Shown: positions 7,808 to 16,232 of the stretch, piece after piece
Numbering within the stretch: position 1 is the first letter of the stretch
Layout: the number at the start of each line of letters is the position of its first letter
NCBI GenBank assembly: GCA_964542985.1
Contig: CAZIWH010000001.1
Span: 1-64,000, forward strand
Direction of reading: 5' to 3'
DNA from: QNYQ01 sp964542985
Lineage (GTDB): Archaea; Thermoproteota; Thermoprotei_A; Sulfolobales; Pyrodictiaceae
Length of the DNA stretch: 64,000 nucleotides
Program-made: the position numbers and the translations under genes
Notes under the pieces: model-generated
Seen by the model: only the letters and a program-made list of their open reading frames with translations
What the model was told of the DNA's origin: nothing
Database searches by the model: none

Positions 7808-9229
7808 CTAGGGCCATATCTGCGGCGCGGGGCCCTGGTTTCCTGGGCAGCCGGTCCGCCAGGGCAGGTCGCCCGGCTGAACCACTATGGCCCCTTGGGG
7901 CTCGGGGGCTTCGAGGGAGCGCAGGTAGAGTGCTACCTGGACGCGGTAGCCGTGGTAGCGGCGGGGCAGCGCCGCATAGAGCTTAGCCGTGGTCTCCCGT
8001 GCTGTTTTCTCGGCTTCGCGGCGGCTCAGCCTGGACCACTTGGCCTCCACGGCCAGCAGGGTCTTCGACTCCTCGTCTATTATCACGTAGTCTACCTCTA
8101 TCCCTCGGTGAACGAGCCTTCCAGCAACGCTGGGCCGTAAACCGAGTCTATGGGTGAGCACCGTCAAGGCGTGCATGGCGGCGAGCTGCTCCCAGGCCTC
8201 GGCTGCCAGGCGCTCGGCACGCCTCCCCGCCTCCTCGAGGACGCCGGGCAGGTTCTCGGCGAGCTTGCCCCACAGGGGCTCAGCCACGTAGAACCATGAG
8301 TGTAGGAGGCGGTCCGCCACGCGGTAGTAGGCCCTGCGCCCGAAGAGCGGCGTCTCGCGAGCAACCAGCCCGAGGTCGACCAGGACGCGGAGATAGCGGG
8401 AGGCGTGGCTAGCCGGCATCCCGGCTTTGGAGGCTGCCTCGCTGACGCTGGTTGCGCCCTGCGCGATGGCCCGCAGCAGAGACAGGTAGGGGTGTGGGTC
8501 GCGGAACTCCTCCCGCAGGAGGAAGAGGGGCTCGTCACCTAGAACCCCGTTGGGGCCCAGTAGCCCCAGGTAGGCCTCAAGGGGCGGCGCAGAGTCGTCG
8601 ACGAGGCGGAGGTAGTACGGCACCCCGCCGAAGAGGCTGTAGAGTCTCACGAGGTCCTCTACGCCATACCTCGGCGCGAAGAAGGGGAGGCACCAGGGCT
8701 GCAGCTCACCGAGACGCAGGCGGACACGCGCCCTCCCGTATAGGGGCGCGCCGCCGCCCACAACCTCCCGCTCCATGATGCCTACGAGGCTCCCCGAAAG
8801 CACCAACACCAGCCTAGTAGAGGGGAGCACGTGATCTACAAACCACTGGAGGTCGGCCACCACGGGCGGGGCGACCCTAAGCCAGTAGGTGAACTCGTCC
8901 ACAACTATGGCCACATGGCGCCCCCCTAGGAGCCGTGCTGCGAGCGACAAGAGGTCCCTGAGGCCGCGGAACCCGAGCCGCGAGAACCCGTCAAGCCCCA
9001 GCTGCTCCTCCAGGCTCCTGGCGAGCTCCTCGAGGTTCTGCTGGTGGCTCCACAGCCCCGCCTGGAAGTACGCATGAGGCTTATCCTTGAGCCACTCTAG
9101 TATGAGGCGCGTCTTGCCTATACGCCTCCTCCCATAAACCACTACTAGGCCGGGGGAGCCGGAGCCCCAGACGCGTTCAAGCATCCTCAGCTCGTCTGAA
9201 CGATCTACAAACACGCCCGGGTCAACCAT
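7808..9229 (-). CDS. Archaeal AAA-type ATPase with C-terminal DUF234 nuclease-like domain
   Basis: STAND/MNS-related archaeal ATPase. FVDRSDELRML leads into Walker A GRRRIGKT and Walker B VAIVVDEFTYW, then a winged-helix segment (ATSVSEAASKAGMPASHASR). The C-terminal DUF234 domain carries a PD-(D/E)xK-like pattern, IEVDYVI followed by LLAVEAKW, suggesting endonuclease potential. These genes are often variable and mobile-like, and their role is unknown. The frame is open to 9322, but a TATA-like gtataatact near 9274-9283 predicts transcription start around 9252, favouring ATG 9229. Confidence 0.85.
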   Translation of the reverse strand: MVDPGVFVDRSDELRMLERVWGSGSPGLVVVYGRRRIGKTRLILEWLKDKPHAYFQAGLWSHQQNLEELARSLEEQLGLDGFSRLGFRGLRDLLSLAARLLGGRHVAIVVDEFTYWLRVAPPVVADLQWFVDHVLPSTRLVLVLSGSLVGIMEREVVGGGAPLYGRARVRLRLGELQPWCLPFFAPRYGVEDLVRLYSLFGGVPYYLRLVDDSAPPLEAYLGLLGPNGVLGDEPLFLLREEFRDPHPYLSLLRAIAQGATSVSEAASKAGMPASHASRYLRVLVDLGLVARETPLFGRRAYYRVADRLLHSWFYVAEPLWGKLAENLPGVLEEAGRRAERLAAEAWEQLAAMHALTVLTHRLGLRPSVAGRLVHRGIEVDYVIIDEESKTLLAVEAKWSRLSRREAEKTARETTAKLYAALPRRYHGYRVQVALYLRSLEAPEPQGAIVVQPGDLPWRTGCPGNQGPAPQIWP

Positions 9230-9273
9230 AGGGTACACCGCCCCGCCGCTAACCCGGAGGCCTACACCCAGAG

Positions 9274-9283
9274 TATTATACGC
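9274..9283 (-). promoter_or_regulatory. TATA element of the DUF234 ATPase gene
   Basis: On the minus strand this reads gtataatact. Transcription would begin about 25 bp downstream, near 9252, giving a ~23-nt leader before ATG 9229 and excluding upstream in-frame starts. Confidence 0.5.
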
Positions 9284-9447
9284 TATTCGTACTACATCTA
9301 GATGTAACAATCTAACATTCACAATGATCGGTTAACCAAAACGCATGGACCACGGCGAGGAAAGAGACCAGAACGGTGAGCGGCACACCCAGGAGCCGTG
9401 GGAGTGGCACGTAGCGCCTACAGCGAGAAAGAAGCCGCCCGGAAACC

Positions 9448-9467
9448 ATCCACTATGATCCACTATA
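9448..9467. repeat. Tandem 10-bp direct repeat downstream of AOR
   Basis: Two adjacent copies of atccacta(t/t)(g/a) lie in the 262-bp gap between the AOR stop and the ATPase start. They differ only in the last base. The rest of the gap (9230-9491) has no credible gene. Confidence 0.6.
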
Positions 9468-9477
9468 GGGGGTTGTT

Positions 9478-9491
9478 GAAAGAGGAAAAAG
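9478..9491 (-). terminator. U-rich terminator of the AOR gene
   Basis: Immediately after the AOR stop, the minus strand reads ctttttcctctttcaa. Such pyrimidine/U-rich tracts terminate archaeal RNA polymerase without a hairpin. Confidence 0.5.
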
Positions 9492-11357
9492 CTAGCCTAG
9501 TATGTAGAGGAACTCTTCCAGGCCTAGGCGTTTGAGGGTCTCGGGCTTGGGTACGCCGTTCTCCCAGCCGCGGATCTTGTAGTAGAGCGGCAGGTAGGTC
9601 TCAAGGGCTTCCTTCGCTGTTCTGCCCTTGGCTGGGCCGTCGGGTAGTGGCTCCTCTAGTAGCCTCTTGGGCAGGGTGTCGTGGTAGCCGGTGCCCTCTC
9701 TGACGGCGAAGAGCCTCTCGGTGTTGTAGATGCGCTCTCCTATGGTTAGCAGCTCCTCTGCTGTGAGGTCGTCCCAGCCCATCGCGGCTTGGAGTAGGGG
9801 CACATAGTCCTCGGGGCTGTCGGCGAAGGTGTTGAACTTGCAGACGACGAGGCTGTCTATCACGGCGAAGTGGTTCTGCTGATAGACGACCAGCTTGACC
9901 TTCTCCGGGTCTATCTTCAGGGGGTCGAACTTCTTGGGGGCGCCTAGGACGTCGAAGCTCACCGCATAGGCGCGGAGGTGGCAGCCGCCGCGGTTGCTGG
10001 TCGCGTAGCTCAGGGCCATGCTGTTTATCGCCCTGGGGTCGTAGGCTGGGAGCTCGAGGCCCTTGACGTGTATCGCGCTGTCGGGGCTGCCGAAGGCCTC
10101 TGCGAGCCTCTTCGCGCCCTCCGCGGTGTAGTCGCCTATGCCGTGCCTGTAGGCTGTGCGCCATATGAGCTGTATCACAGCGTCGGCGTTGCCCCAGGTG
10201 GGCTCAATGTCCTCTAGTAGGTCTAGGAGCTTCTTCGCCTTGTCCTCCGGCAGCTCGCCCTTCTTGGCCTTCTCGTAGAGCTCCATGAGCACTGCAGCGG
10301 TGTTACCGAAGCTTATTGTGTCAAAGCCTAGGTCGTTGAGCAGGTAGTTTATCTTTATTATGGCCTCCAGGTTGCCTATCATGGTGTTGCCGCCGTTGGC
10401 CCAGATAGTCTCGTATTCGGGGCCCTCGCTGACCGGCGTCCTGTAGGGCCCACCGGGAACCTCGGCGACGCGAGCGCACCTTATCGTGCAGCCCCAGCAG
10501 CCCTTATTGGTCTTCAGGTATTTCTCGGCGAGATACTCGCCGCTTATCTCGTAAGCCTTCTCGAAGGTACCGCGGGTCCAGTTCTTGGTGGGGAAACCAC
10601 CGTGCTCGTTGATAATGTTGACGAGGACCGCTGTGCCGTACTTGTCCAGGGCCTGGCTTATACTGTTCTCAGCAATTTTCTTCATGAGCTTCTTAGCCGC
10701 CTCGAAGAACTTCTGCCGGTCCTGCAGCTCTATCCTCCTCTTGCCGTAGACGAATATAGCCTTCACCTTCTTGCTGCCCATGACCGCTCCTAGGCCGGTG
10801 CGGCCGGCTGCACGATACTTGTCGTTCATTATGGCAGCTATCTTGGAGAGGTTCTCGCCCGCAGGGCCTATTGAGAGGACGCTGCCTATGTCTGGCTTCG
10901 TGATGCCCATCTCCTCTCTTATCACCTTCTCGGTGTAAATGACGCCCTTGCCCCAGAGCTGCTTGGCACTATGGAACTTGACCTCGCCGTCAACGATGCT
11001 TATCCAGACGGGCTCCTCGCTTACACTCTCAAGAACTATACCGTCGTAGCCTGCGAAGCGGAGCCATGGGCCAAACTGGCCGCCCGAGTTGCTGTCGCCG
11101 AGTATCCCGGTGAGCGGGCTCTTCGCGACCACGTGGTAGCGACCACTCTCGATCGCAGCCGTGCCAGTGATGGGGCCAGTGAGTATGAAGATCTTGTTCT
11201 CAGGGCCGAAGGGGTCAGCGCCGGGCGGTATCTCCTTGAGAGCAAGGTAGGCGCCGAGCCCACGGCCTCCGAGGAAGCGGCGTAGGAGGTTCTCGGGCAC
11301 CTTCTCTTCACGGACCTTCTGAGTCCAGAGGTTTATCCTAAGAAGGCGGAACTCCAT
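9492..11357 (-). CDS. Tungsten-type aldehyde:ferredoxin oxidoreductase
   Basis: AOR-family enzyme oxidising aldehydes to carboxylates with ferredoxin as acceptor, using a tungstopterin and one 4Fe-4S cluster. The start region MEFRLLRINL and GGRGLGAYLAL match the family N-terminal domain, and residues up to ~210 form the pterin-binding barrel. Cluster ligands are CWGCTIRC (Cys298, 301, 305 in open-frame numbering) plus Cys517 in LVVCKF. Length is normal at 621 residues. ATG 11357 is preferred over 11390 because it matches the family start and follows a TATA-like tcaaatacc near 11392-11402. It lies downstream of an ABC importer on the same strand; aldehyde substrate unknown. Confidence 0.9.
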   Translation of the reverse strand: MEFRLLRINLWTQKVREEKVPENLLRRFLGGRGLGAYLALKEIPPGADPFGPENKIFILTGPITGTAAIESGRYHVVAKSPLTGILGDSNSGGQFGPWLRFAGYDGIVLESVSEEPVWISIVDGEVKFHSAKQLWGKGVIYTEKVIREEMGITKPDIGSVLSIGPAGENLSKIAAIMNDKYRAAGRTGLGAVMGSKKVKAIFVYGKRRIELQDRQKFFEAAKKLMKKIAENSISQALDKYGTAVLVNIINEHGGFPTKNWTRGTFEKAYEISGEYLAEKYLKTNKGCWGCTIRCARVAEVPGGPYRTPVSEGPEYETIWANGGNTMIGNLEAIIKINYLLNDLGFDTISFGNTAAVLMELYEKAKKGELPEDKAKKLLDLLEDIEPTWGNADAVIQLIWRTAYRHGIGDYTAEGAKRLAEAFGSPDSAIHVKGLELPAYDPRAINSMALSYATSNRGGCHLRAYAVSFDVLGAPKKFDPLKIDPEKVKLVVYQQNHFAVIDSLVVCKFNTFADSPEDYVPLLQAAMGWDDLTAEELLTIGERIYNTERLFAVREGTGYHDTLPKRLLEEPLPDGPAKGRTAKEALETYLPLYYKIRGWENGVPKPETLKRLGLEEFLYILG

Positions 11358-11430
11358 GGGGTGCACCGGTTCCTTTACACCCTGCGGCAAGGTATTTGAG
11401 GGATAGGGCTAGGCGGAGCATAGGTATAGG

Positions 11431-12129
11431 TTACACTGCGTTAACCTGGCTGGCCCTGAACATGGCCTCGTAGAGAAGCCGGACCCGTTCCCCGGCTGCA
11501 AGCCCCCGGAGCTCGAGCCGGGCTATAACCCGTCCAGGGGCCTGGGAGAGCACGTACACCACGTCAGCGTAGGACGCCACGTCGCTGAGGCTGTGATCCA
11601 CAACTATTATCGCTCTGCCCTGGCGGGCCAGGCTGCGGAGAGCCTCTAGGAGGCTCCTCCGGGAGCCAGCGTCGAGGCCAGCAAGGGGCTCGTCTAGGAG
11701 CAGCACGTCCGGCTCGAGTACCAGCATCCTGGCTATTGCGGCCTTCCTCGCTGTGCCGCCGCTCACCTCGCCGGGATACTTGTCGAGGTGCTCCGTTATC
11801 CCCAGCAGCTCGGCTACGCGGCGGAGCCTCTCCAGCCTCTTTCCGGGCGGCACTTTGTGGTACCTGAGGCCCAGGAGTATGTTGTCGCGAAGCCTCCGCC
11901 AGGGGAGGAGGAGGTTCTCCTGGAAGACGAGCAGCACCCTCCCGTAGGCCTCTACTGTGCCCCGATCGGGGGGCTCCAGGCCCGCCAATATGCGGAGCAG
12001 CGTGGTCTTCCCAGCCCCGTTGGGGCCTATGATGGCGGCGAGCTCGCCCCTCCTGGCCTCGACGTCAACGTCTACGAGCACCGTGCGGCCGTTGTAGCTC
12101 TTCCATATGCCGCGGGCGCGGAGCACCAC
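11431..12129 (-). CDS. ABC transporter ATP-binding protein (NitT/TauT type)
   Basis: Nucleotide-binding subunit of a three-gene importer. Walker A is IIGPNGAGKTTLL, the Q-loop region LLVFQENLLLPWR, the signature VSGGTARKAAIARML, Walker B DVLLLDEPLAGLD and the switch His VVDHSLSD. The frame is open to 12237 inside the permease gene, but translation most likely begins at GTG 12129/12126, 6-9 bp after the permease stop and just after aggtaggt. The closest family types import nitrate, taurine, sulfonates or pyrimidine precursors; substrate cannot be inferred. Confidence 0.88.
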   Translation of the reverse strand: MVLRARGIWKSYNGRTVLVDVDVEARRGELAAIIGPNGAGKTTLLRILAGLEPPDRGTVEAYGRVLLVFQENLLLPWRRLRDNILLGLRYHKVPPGKRLERLRRVAELLGITEHLDKYPGEVSGGTARKAAIARMLVLEPDVLLLDEPLAGLDAGSRRSLLEALRSLARQGRAIIVVDHSLSDVASYADVVYVLSQAPGRVIARLELRGLAAGERVRLLYEAMFRASQVNAV

Positions 12130-12134
12130 CTTAC

Positions 12135-12941
12135 CTACCTGGGTGGGAGCGTGGCCCACCGCCGTATCCTCGCCTCCAGCTTCTCGAGCACAACCTTGTC
12201 TAGGAGTATCATTAGGGTTACTAGTAGGAGACCCCATGCAAACACGCCCCTGGGCATACTGTACTCGTAGTAGTAGTTTATCATGTAGCCTATGCCGCTG
12301 CCGCTGCCAAATGCCTCCGCCACGACGCTTATCCGGAGCGCTGCTCCGAGGGCTGCGCGGCCAGCACCAGCCAGCTGGGGGAGGAGGCTGGGAAGGAGGA
12401 AGTCCCAGTAGAGCCTCGTCCTAGGCGCGCCGAGCATCCTGGCCAGCTCGATTAGCCTGGGGTTGGCGTTGTCCAGGCCGGAGACTATGGCTGAGAGGAG
12501 TATGGGTAGGGCGACCACTGTGGCCACGAGGACTGGGGGTATGGGGCTGAGGACGCCGAACAGCATAACGAGCACGACTATCCAGATTAGCACCGAGATA
12601 CTCTGGAGTATAGTGTTCATGGCCCTTATGGTCTCCCTTGCGAGGGGGCTGAGGGTGTAGAGGAAGCCAAGGAGCACCGCCGCTGCGAGGGCTGCGGCGA
12701 ACCCGGTGAGGGTGCGGGCAAGGGTGACGCTAGACTCGTAGAGTATCCTCCAGGCGCCCTCGTGAGCGAGGAAAACCAGTGTGGAGGCCACGTCGGGAAC
12801 CGCACGGGGGTAGAGGAGGTGCACCGCCTCCCAGCCTGCTAGGAGCAGCAGCGACGCCGCTAACCAGCCTGCCAGAACGCGCCCTTGGCCAGCTCCGCGG
12901 GGTCGCTGTGTATGTATCCTCCCTGCCTGGCCAGCCTCCAC
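12135..12941 (-). CDS. ABC transporter permease (SsuC/TauC-like)
   Basis: Membrane subunit of the importer with about six hydrophobic helices, starting at VLAGWLAASLLLLAGW. The EAA-like cytoplasmic loop is IELARMLGAPRTRLYWDFLLP. Start is uncertain: the frame is open to 13013, GTG 12941 gives a short basic N-terminus before helix 1, and a GTG near 12824 would remove part of it. With GTG 12941 it overlaps the binding-protein gene by 82 bp. The ATPase gene follows after a few bases. Confidence 0.82.
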   Translation of the reverse strand: MEAGQAGRIHTQRPRGAGQGRVLAGWLAASLLLLAGWEAVHLLYPRAVPDVASTLVFLAHEGAWRILYESSVTLARTLTGFAAALAAAVLLGFLYTLSPLARETIRAMNTILQSISVLIWIVVLVMLFGVLSPIPPVLVATVVALPILLSAIVSGLDNANPRLIELARMLGAPRTRLYWDFLLPSLLPQLAGAGRAALGAALRISVVAEAFGSGSGIGYMINYYYEYSMPRGVFAWGLLLVTLMILLDKVVLEKLEARIRRWATLPPR

Positions 12942-13876
12942 ACAGCCAGTATGTTCTCCTCGAGGCTCTTTGTCAGCGTCTTCGCGGTCTCCATCCTCAC
13001 CCTGCTCCAGCACAGTTCTCCGGCCTCCTTGCTCAGCCCGTACTGTGTGGCGAGCACCTTGAGGGCGAGCTGCTTATCACTGTTCCACTTCTCGGCGGCC
13101 TCAGCTCGGGCCGCGAGAAGCTTCTCCACAAGCCCCATGTGGCTCCGGGCCCAGTCGCCGCGAGCCGCGTAGACTATCATCACGCCGTTGTCGCCGACAT
13201 GACCACTCCACCTCTCCCAGAGCCTCTTATATTCCACAACTATGTGGCCGCCATATTCTGCAACCAGCTTGGAGACGAACGGCTCCCAGAGCACTACCGC
13301 GTCCACGTCGCCGCGCTGGAAGGCCTGTACGAGCTGCGGGGGAGGCGCGTTGACGAGCTTGAACGCCTTCTCGGGGTCCTTGCCATAGATGGCCTCCATG
13401 TAGGCGCGGAACATGGCGTAGGTGCCGGTTGGGAGGAAGACTCCAAGCCTCTTGCCGTAGAGCTGCTCGATGCTCGTAGCGTTGACGCCCTTCCTCGCCA
13501 CCACGGCCTGGTTCTGGTAAAAGTCCACGGCCAATATAACCGCGTCCACACCCTGCTCACGTAGCTTGGCCACGAACTCCGCCGGGATTATCGCCACGTC
13601 TATGTCGCCGTGGGCCAGCGCGTTCTTCAAGTCAAGAGTCTTCGTGAAGTACACCACCTTGGCCACGAAGCCGTGCTTCCCGTCCAGCCTCAGGGCCTTT
13701 ATCACGTCCAGACTCGAGACACCGCCCCGCAGCGTCCCTATGGTCACCACGGGTGGCTGCTGGGCCTGCGCCTTCGGCGCCCGGCCGCCGCTGTGGGAGA
13801 CGTAAAGGTAGAAGGCCGCGATGAGCAGTATCGCCGCAGCAACTGCTGCCGCAAGGAGCATGCCCTTCCCACGCAT
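12860..13876 (-). CDS. ABC transporter substrate-binding protein, NMT1/THI5-like
   Basis: Extracytoplasmic binding protein. MRGKGMLLAAAVAAAIL is a basic-hydrophobic signal/anchor, then mature sequence with VTIGTLRGGVSSLDVIKAL, GDIDVAIIPAEF, LYGKRLGVFLPTGTYAMF and GDVDAVVLWEPF, landmarks of the NitT/TauT and NMT1-like periplasmic fold. The open frame reaches 14155, but ATG 13876, just after ggtggtgg, is the start consistent with a signal peptide. First gene of the importer operon, followed by permease, ATPase and then AOR. Ligand unknown; sulfonate, nitrate-like and pyrimidine ligands all occur in the family. Confidence 0.82.
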   Translation of the reverse strand: MRGKGMLLAAAVAAAILLIAAFYLYVSHSGGRAPKAQAQQPPVVTIGTLRGGVSSLDVIKALRLDGKHGFVAKVVYFTKTLDLKNALAHGDIDVAIIPAEFVAKLREQGVDAVILAVDFYQNQAVVARKGVNATSIEQLYGKRLGVFLPTGTYAMFRAYMEAIYGKDPEKAFKLVNAPPPQLVQAFQRGDVDAVVLWEPFVSKLVAEYGGHIVVEYKRLWERWSGHVGDNGVMIVYAARGDWARSHMGLVEKLLAARAEAAEKWNSDKQLALKVLATQYGLSKEAGELCWSRVRMETAKTLTKSLEENILAVWRLARQGGYIHSDPAELAKGAFWQAG

Positions 13877-14057
13877 CTGGCCACCACCCCTTCGGGGTGG
13901 ACTTAGCATTTGGGGTACGCGGGGGTTTATGCTGGCTCCGCTGCAGCTTTGGCGCCCCAATATGCACGCTATTGCTATGACAACTACAGGTTTATGAATC
14001 AAGAATGTTTTTAGACGAGGGTAAGAGATAGTGCTAGTAACCTGGTGATTGGAGGCT
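13877..14057. promoter_or_regulatory. Divergent intergenic region, importer versus roadblock gene
   Basis: About 180 bp. On the plus strand, tttatgaatc near 13991 and gtttttaga near 14008 are candidate TATA elements for the roadblock gene, giving a leader of about 20-40 nt. No gene is apparent inside. Confidence 0.4.
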
Positions 14058-14417
14058 ATGTCGTCTGCGACGCGTGTAGTGCTCTCAGACTTTACGAGGA
14101 TAGAAGGCGTCAACGCTGCAACCATAGTATCGAAGGATGGTTTCGTCATAGACATGGTTCACAGCGGCGAAGCCAGCTTCGACCCCGACTCCCTGGCGGC
14201 GATGATAACCACGCTGTACGGCGCCTCTAGCAGGCTGGGCGAGGAGCTGCAGCTCGGCGAGCCTGAAATGGTGACCCTGGAATACAAGAACAATTACATA
14301 CTTGTTGAGGATGTCGGCGAAGCCCTTGTGGCAGTGCTTGCCGACAAGCGCGCAATCCTCGGCAGGATACGCTATGAGCTGAAGAAGCAGAGGGACAGGA
14401 TACGCAGCGTCCTCTAA
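14058..14417 (+). CDS. Roadblock/LC7 domain protein
   Basis: 119-residue single-domain protein of the roadblock/LC7 fold: TRIEGVNAATIVSKDGFVID, a central helix with SLAAMITTLYGASSRLGEEL, then YILVEDVGEALVAVLADKRAILG. Archaeal and bacterial members pair with small GTPases as regulators or activators; no GTPase gene is adjacent. TTG 14049 is in frame, but ATG 14058 is preferred because ggtgat lies about 8 nt upstream. It overlaps the convergent hisC stop by 4 bp. Confidence 0.85.
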   Translation: MSSATRVVLSDFTRIEGVNAATIVSKDGFVIDMVHSGEASFDPDSLAAMITTLYGASSRLGEELQLGEPEMVTLEYKNNYILVEDVGEALVAVLADKRAILGRIRYELKKQRDRIRSVL

Positions 14418-15484
14418 CTACTATGCTTGTTTCCTAGCAGATCAGTGAGCGCCGAGACGAGAAAACTGTTCTCCCTCGGAGCCCCCACGGTTATCCTCAC
14501 CCAACCCTTGCCGAGGAGCGGGGGCCTCTTCACGAGTATGCCCTTCTCTGCAAGCGCCGCCACTGGATCCTCCATAGGGAGCCTCGCCAGCAGGAAGTTC
14601 GTCCACGACTTGTAGGTCTTGGCTCCGAGCGTCTCGAGCCTCCTCCGAAGCCATTCTCTCTCCCTCTTCACCGCCTCCACGATCCTGGCCGTGTAGCCCG
14701 GCTCCCTGAGTGCAGCCGTTGCTGCGGCGAGGCTGGGACGGGGCAGGAACGGTGGGAGGAGGGCCCGCAGCCTCTCCGCTAGGCTGGGGTGGGCGGCGCC
14801 GTAGCCCACACGGAGCCCCGCCATGGAGAATGCTTTGCTCATAGTCCTGACCACTAGGAGGTTGTCATAGGCCTCGGTGAGTTCTATGTAGGTGACCCCG
14901 CTGAACTCATAGTAGGCCTCGTCGAGCACCACTAGGGTGCCGCGCCTCCCAGCCTCCTCCAGCAGCTCCACAAGCTCACCCTCACCGGGCACAATGAGGG
15001 AAGCCGTCGGGTTGTTCGGGTTATCCAGGGCGATGAGCTTGGCACCTCTCCGGAGCTTCTCTAGGAGCAGAGTCCAGTCCAGAGCCCAACGATCCCCCTC
15101 CTCTCTCAATGGCACCACGTGGTACTCGGCTCCATTCACCAGTGCATAGACTCTGTACATGGAGAAGGACGGCTGAGGGGCCAACACTCGGTCCCCGGGG
15201 CCGACCATGAGCTGGAACGCCTTCTCGAGAACCATGTCGCCGCCCAGACCCAGAACAAGACCCTCCGGCGGGACACCAGTATAGGAGGAGAGGAGGCCGA
15301 GCAGCTCATCATACTCATCCCGCCTCGGGTACCTATTGGCCTCCCTAAGCGCGGCCGCCGCTGCCTCGATGACGCTGGGGGGTGGCGGCCACGGGGACTC
15401 GTTGAGGTCTAGCCTTACAGCCCCGCCCGGCGGCGGAGGATAGCCCTTGACGCTGCTTAGCCAGGGCTTCCCCTCCACGGGCAC
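14414..15484 (-). CDS. hisC: Histidinol-phosphate aminotransferase
   Basis: PLP enzyme of fold type I, histidine pathway. Landmarks: LDLNESPWPPPPSV, DNPNNPTASL, VVLDEAYYEFSG and Schiff-base Lys in VRTMSKAFSMAGLRVGYG. Length (~357 residues) is normal. The frame is open to 15601, but a TATA-like ctcttatcta (15527-15536, minus strand) predicts a transcript start near 15505, supporting GTG 15484 or 15478 immediately upstream of the conserved KPWL region. No other his genes are nearby, so a broader aromatic/imidazole aminotransferase role cannot be excluded. Confidence 0.87.
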   Translation of the reverse strand: MPVEGKPWLSSVKGYPPPPGGAVRLDLNESPWPPPPSVIEAAAAALREANRYPRRDEYDELLGLLSSYTGVPPEGLVLGLGGDMVLEKAFQLMVGPGDRVLAPQPSFSMYRVYALVNGAEYHVVPLREEGDRWALDWTLLLEKLRRGAKLIALDNPNNPTASLIVPGEGELVELLEEAGRRGTLVVLDEAYYEFSGVTYIELTEAYDNLLVVRTMSKAFSMAGLRVGYGAAHPSLAERLRALLPPFLPRPSLAAATAALREPGYTARIVEAVKREREWLRRRLETLGAKTYKSWTNFLLARLPMEDPVAALAEKGILVKRPPLLGKGWVRITVGAPRENSFLVSALTDLLGNKHSS

Positions 15485-15705
15485 CGAGCAACACCCTGGA
15501 GTCGGATGTGACGCCCACAGCAGCCTAGATAAGAGGGTTTTTGAGGCGCCTACAGGGACTTGGCGACGGGGAACGGCATCGCCCCCTGGGGCGATGGCCA
15601 CACCCCTCCCTCACAGGGAGCAGCAGTCTCCTACGCGGCTGCGCCCGGGGCCCCCTCTTTTGGCCCCTCGCGCGTAGCCATAGGGGGCATGGGAGAGTGG
15701 GAGCC

Positions 15706-16143
15706 ATGAGCGGGCCTGGCGAGGTGCGCGTGATAGACTATACGTTCCTTAAGCAGCTGGACGAGTGGGTTAAGATGCAGCGCCGTGTCAAGGAGACCTT
15801 CAAGGAGACCAAGGAGAGGGTTGAGCAGGGCGATAGGCTGGACCTCATAGTCGCCACTAGGGCCGCGTTCCAGCACATGATAAGAACCATTAAAGCGTTT
15901 GACAACTGGCTGCAGGACCCACTTATCATAGCACATGTGCCCAGGGAGATGCTGCTAGAGGTCTGGGAGGTCATGTACAAGGTGCTCCAGGAGCTCCTAG
16001 ACATAGACATCAAGCATACTAGCGACGTGAGGAAGCTGCTAGAGGAGCTGGCTAAGAAGGGCGAGCTGAACCCACTTGTTGCCGCCGTGAAACAGGCCGG
16101 AGAGGAAGAGTCAACCCGCAGACCCACAACCATGATGATTTAG
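15706..16143 (+). CDS. Conserved archaeal protein, DUF2153-like
   Basis: 145-residue helical, highly charged protein (FLKQLDEWVKMQRRVKETFK near the start; later LLLEVWEVMYKVLQELLDID-like helices). I recognise it as resembling the crenarchaeal DUF2153 family, of unknown function. The open frame reaches back to 15541 but ATG 15706, preceded by gggagagtgggag, is the convincing start. The C-terminal tail is Thr/Arg-rich and probably disordered. Confidence 0.6.
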   Translation: MSGPGEVRVIDYTFLKQLDEWVKMQRRVKETFKETKERVEQGDRLDLIVATRAAFQHMIRTIKAFDNWLQDPLIIAHVPREMLLEVWEVMYKVLQELLDIDIKHTSDVRKLLEELAKKGELNPLVAAVKQAGEEESTRRPTTMMI

Positions 16144-16232
16144 CCTATGATGGAGATAGCCACACTGTGCCGCACTATATCCCCCTTTTAAGCAGAAAGA
16201 GGCGGAGACTCCCGGGGGCGGATCAGCGGCGT

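Noticed and set aside
9601..10164. 187-residue minus-strand frame within AOR
   Set aside because: Arg/Pro-rich out-of-frame translation of a confident enzyme.
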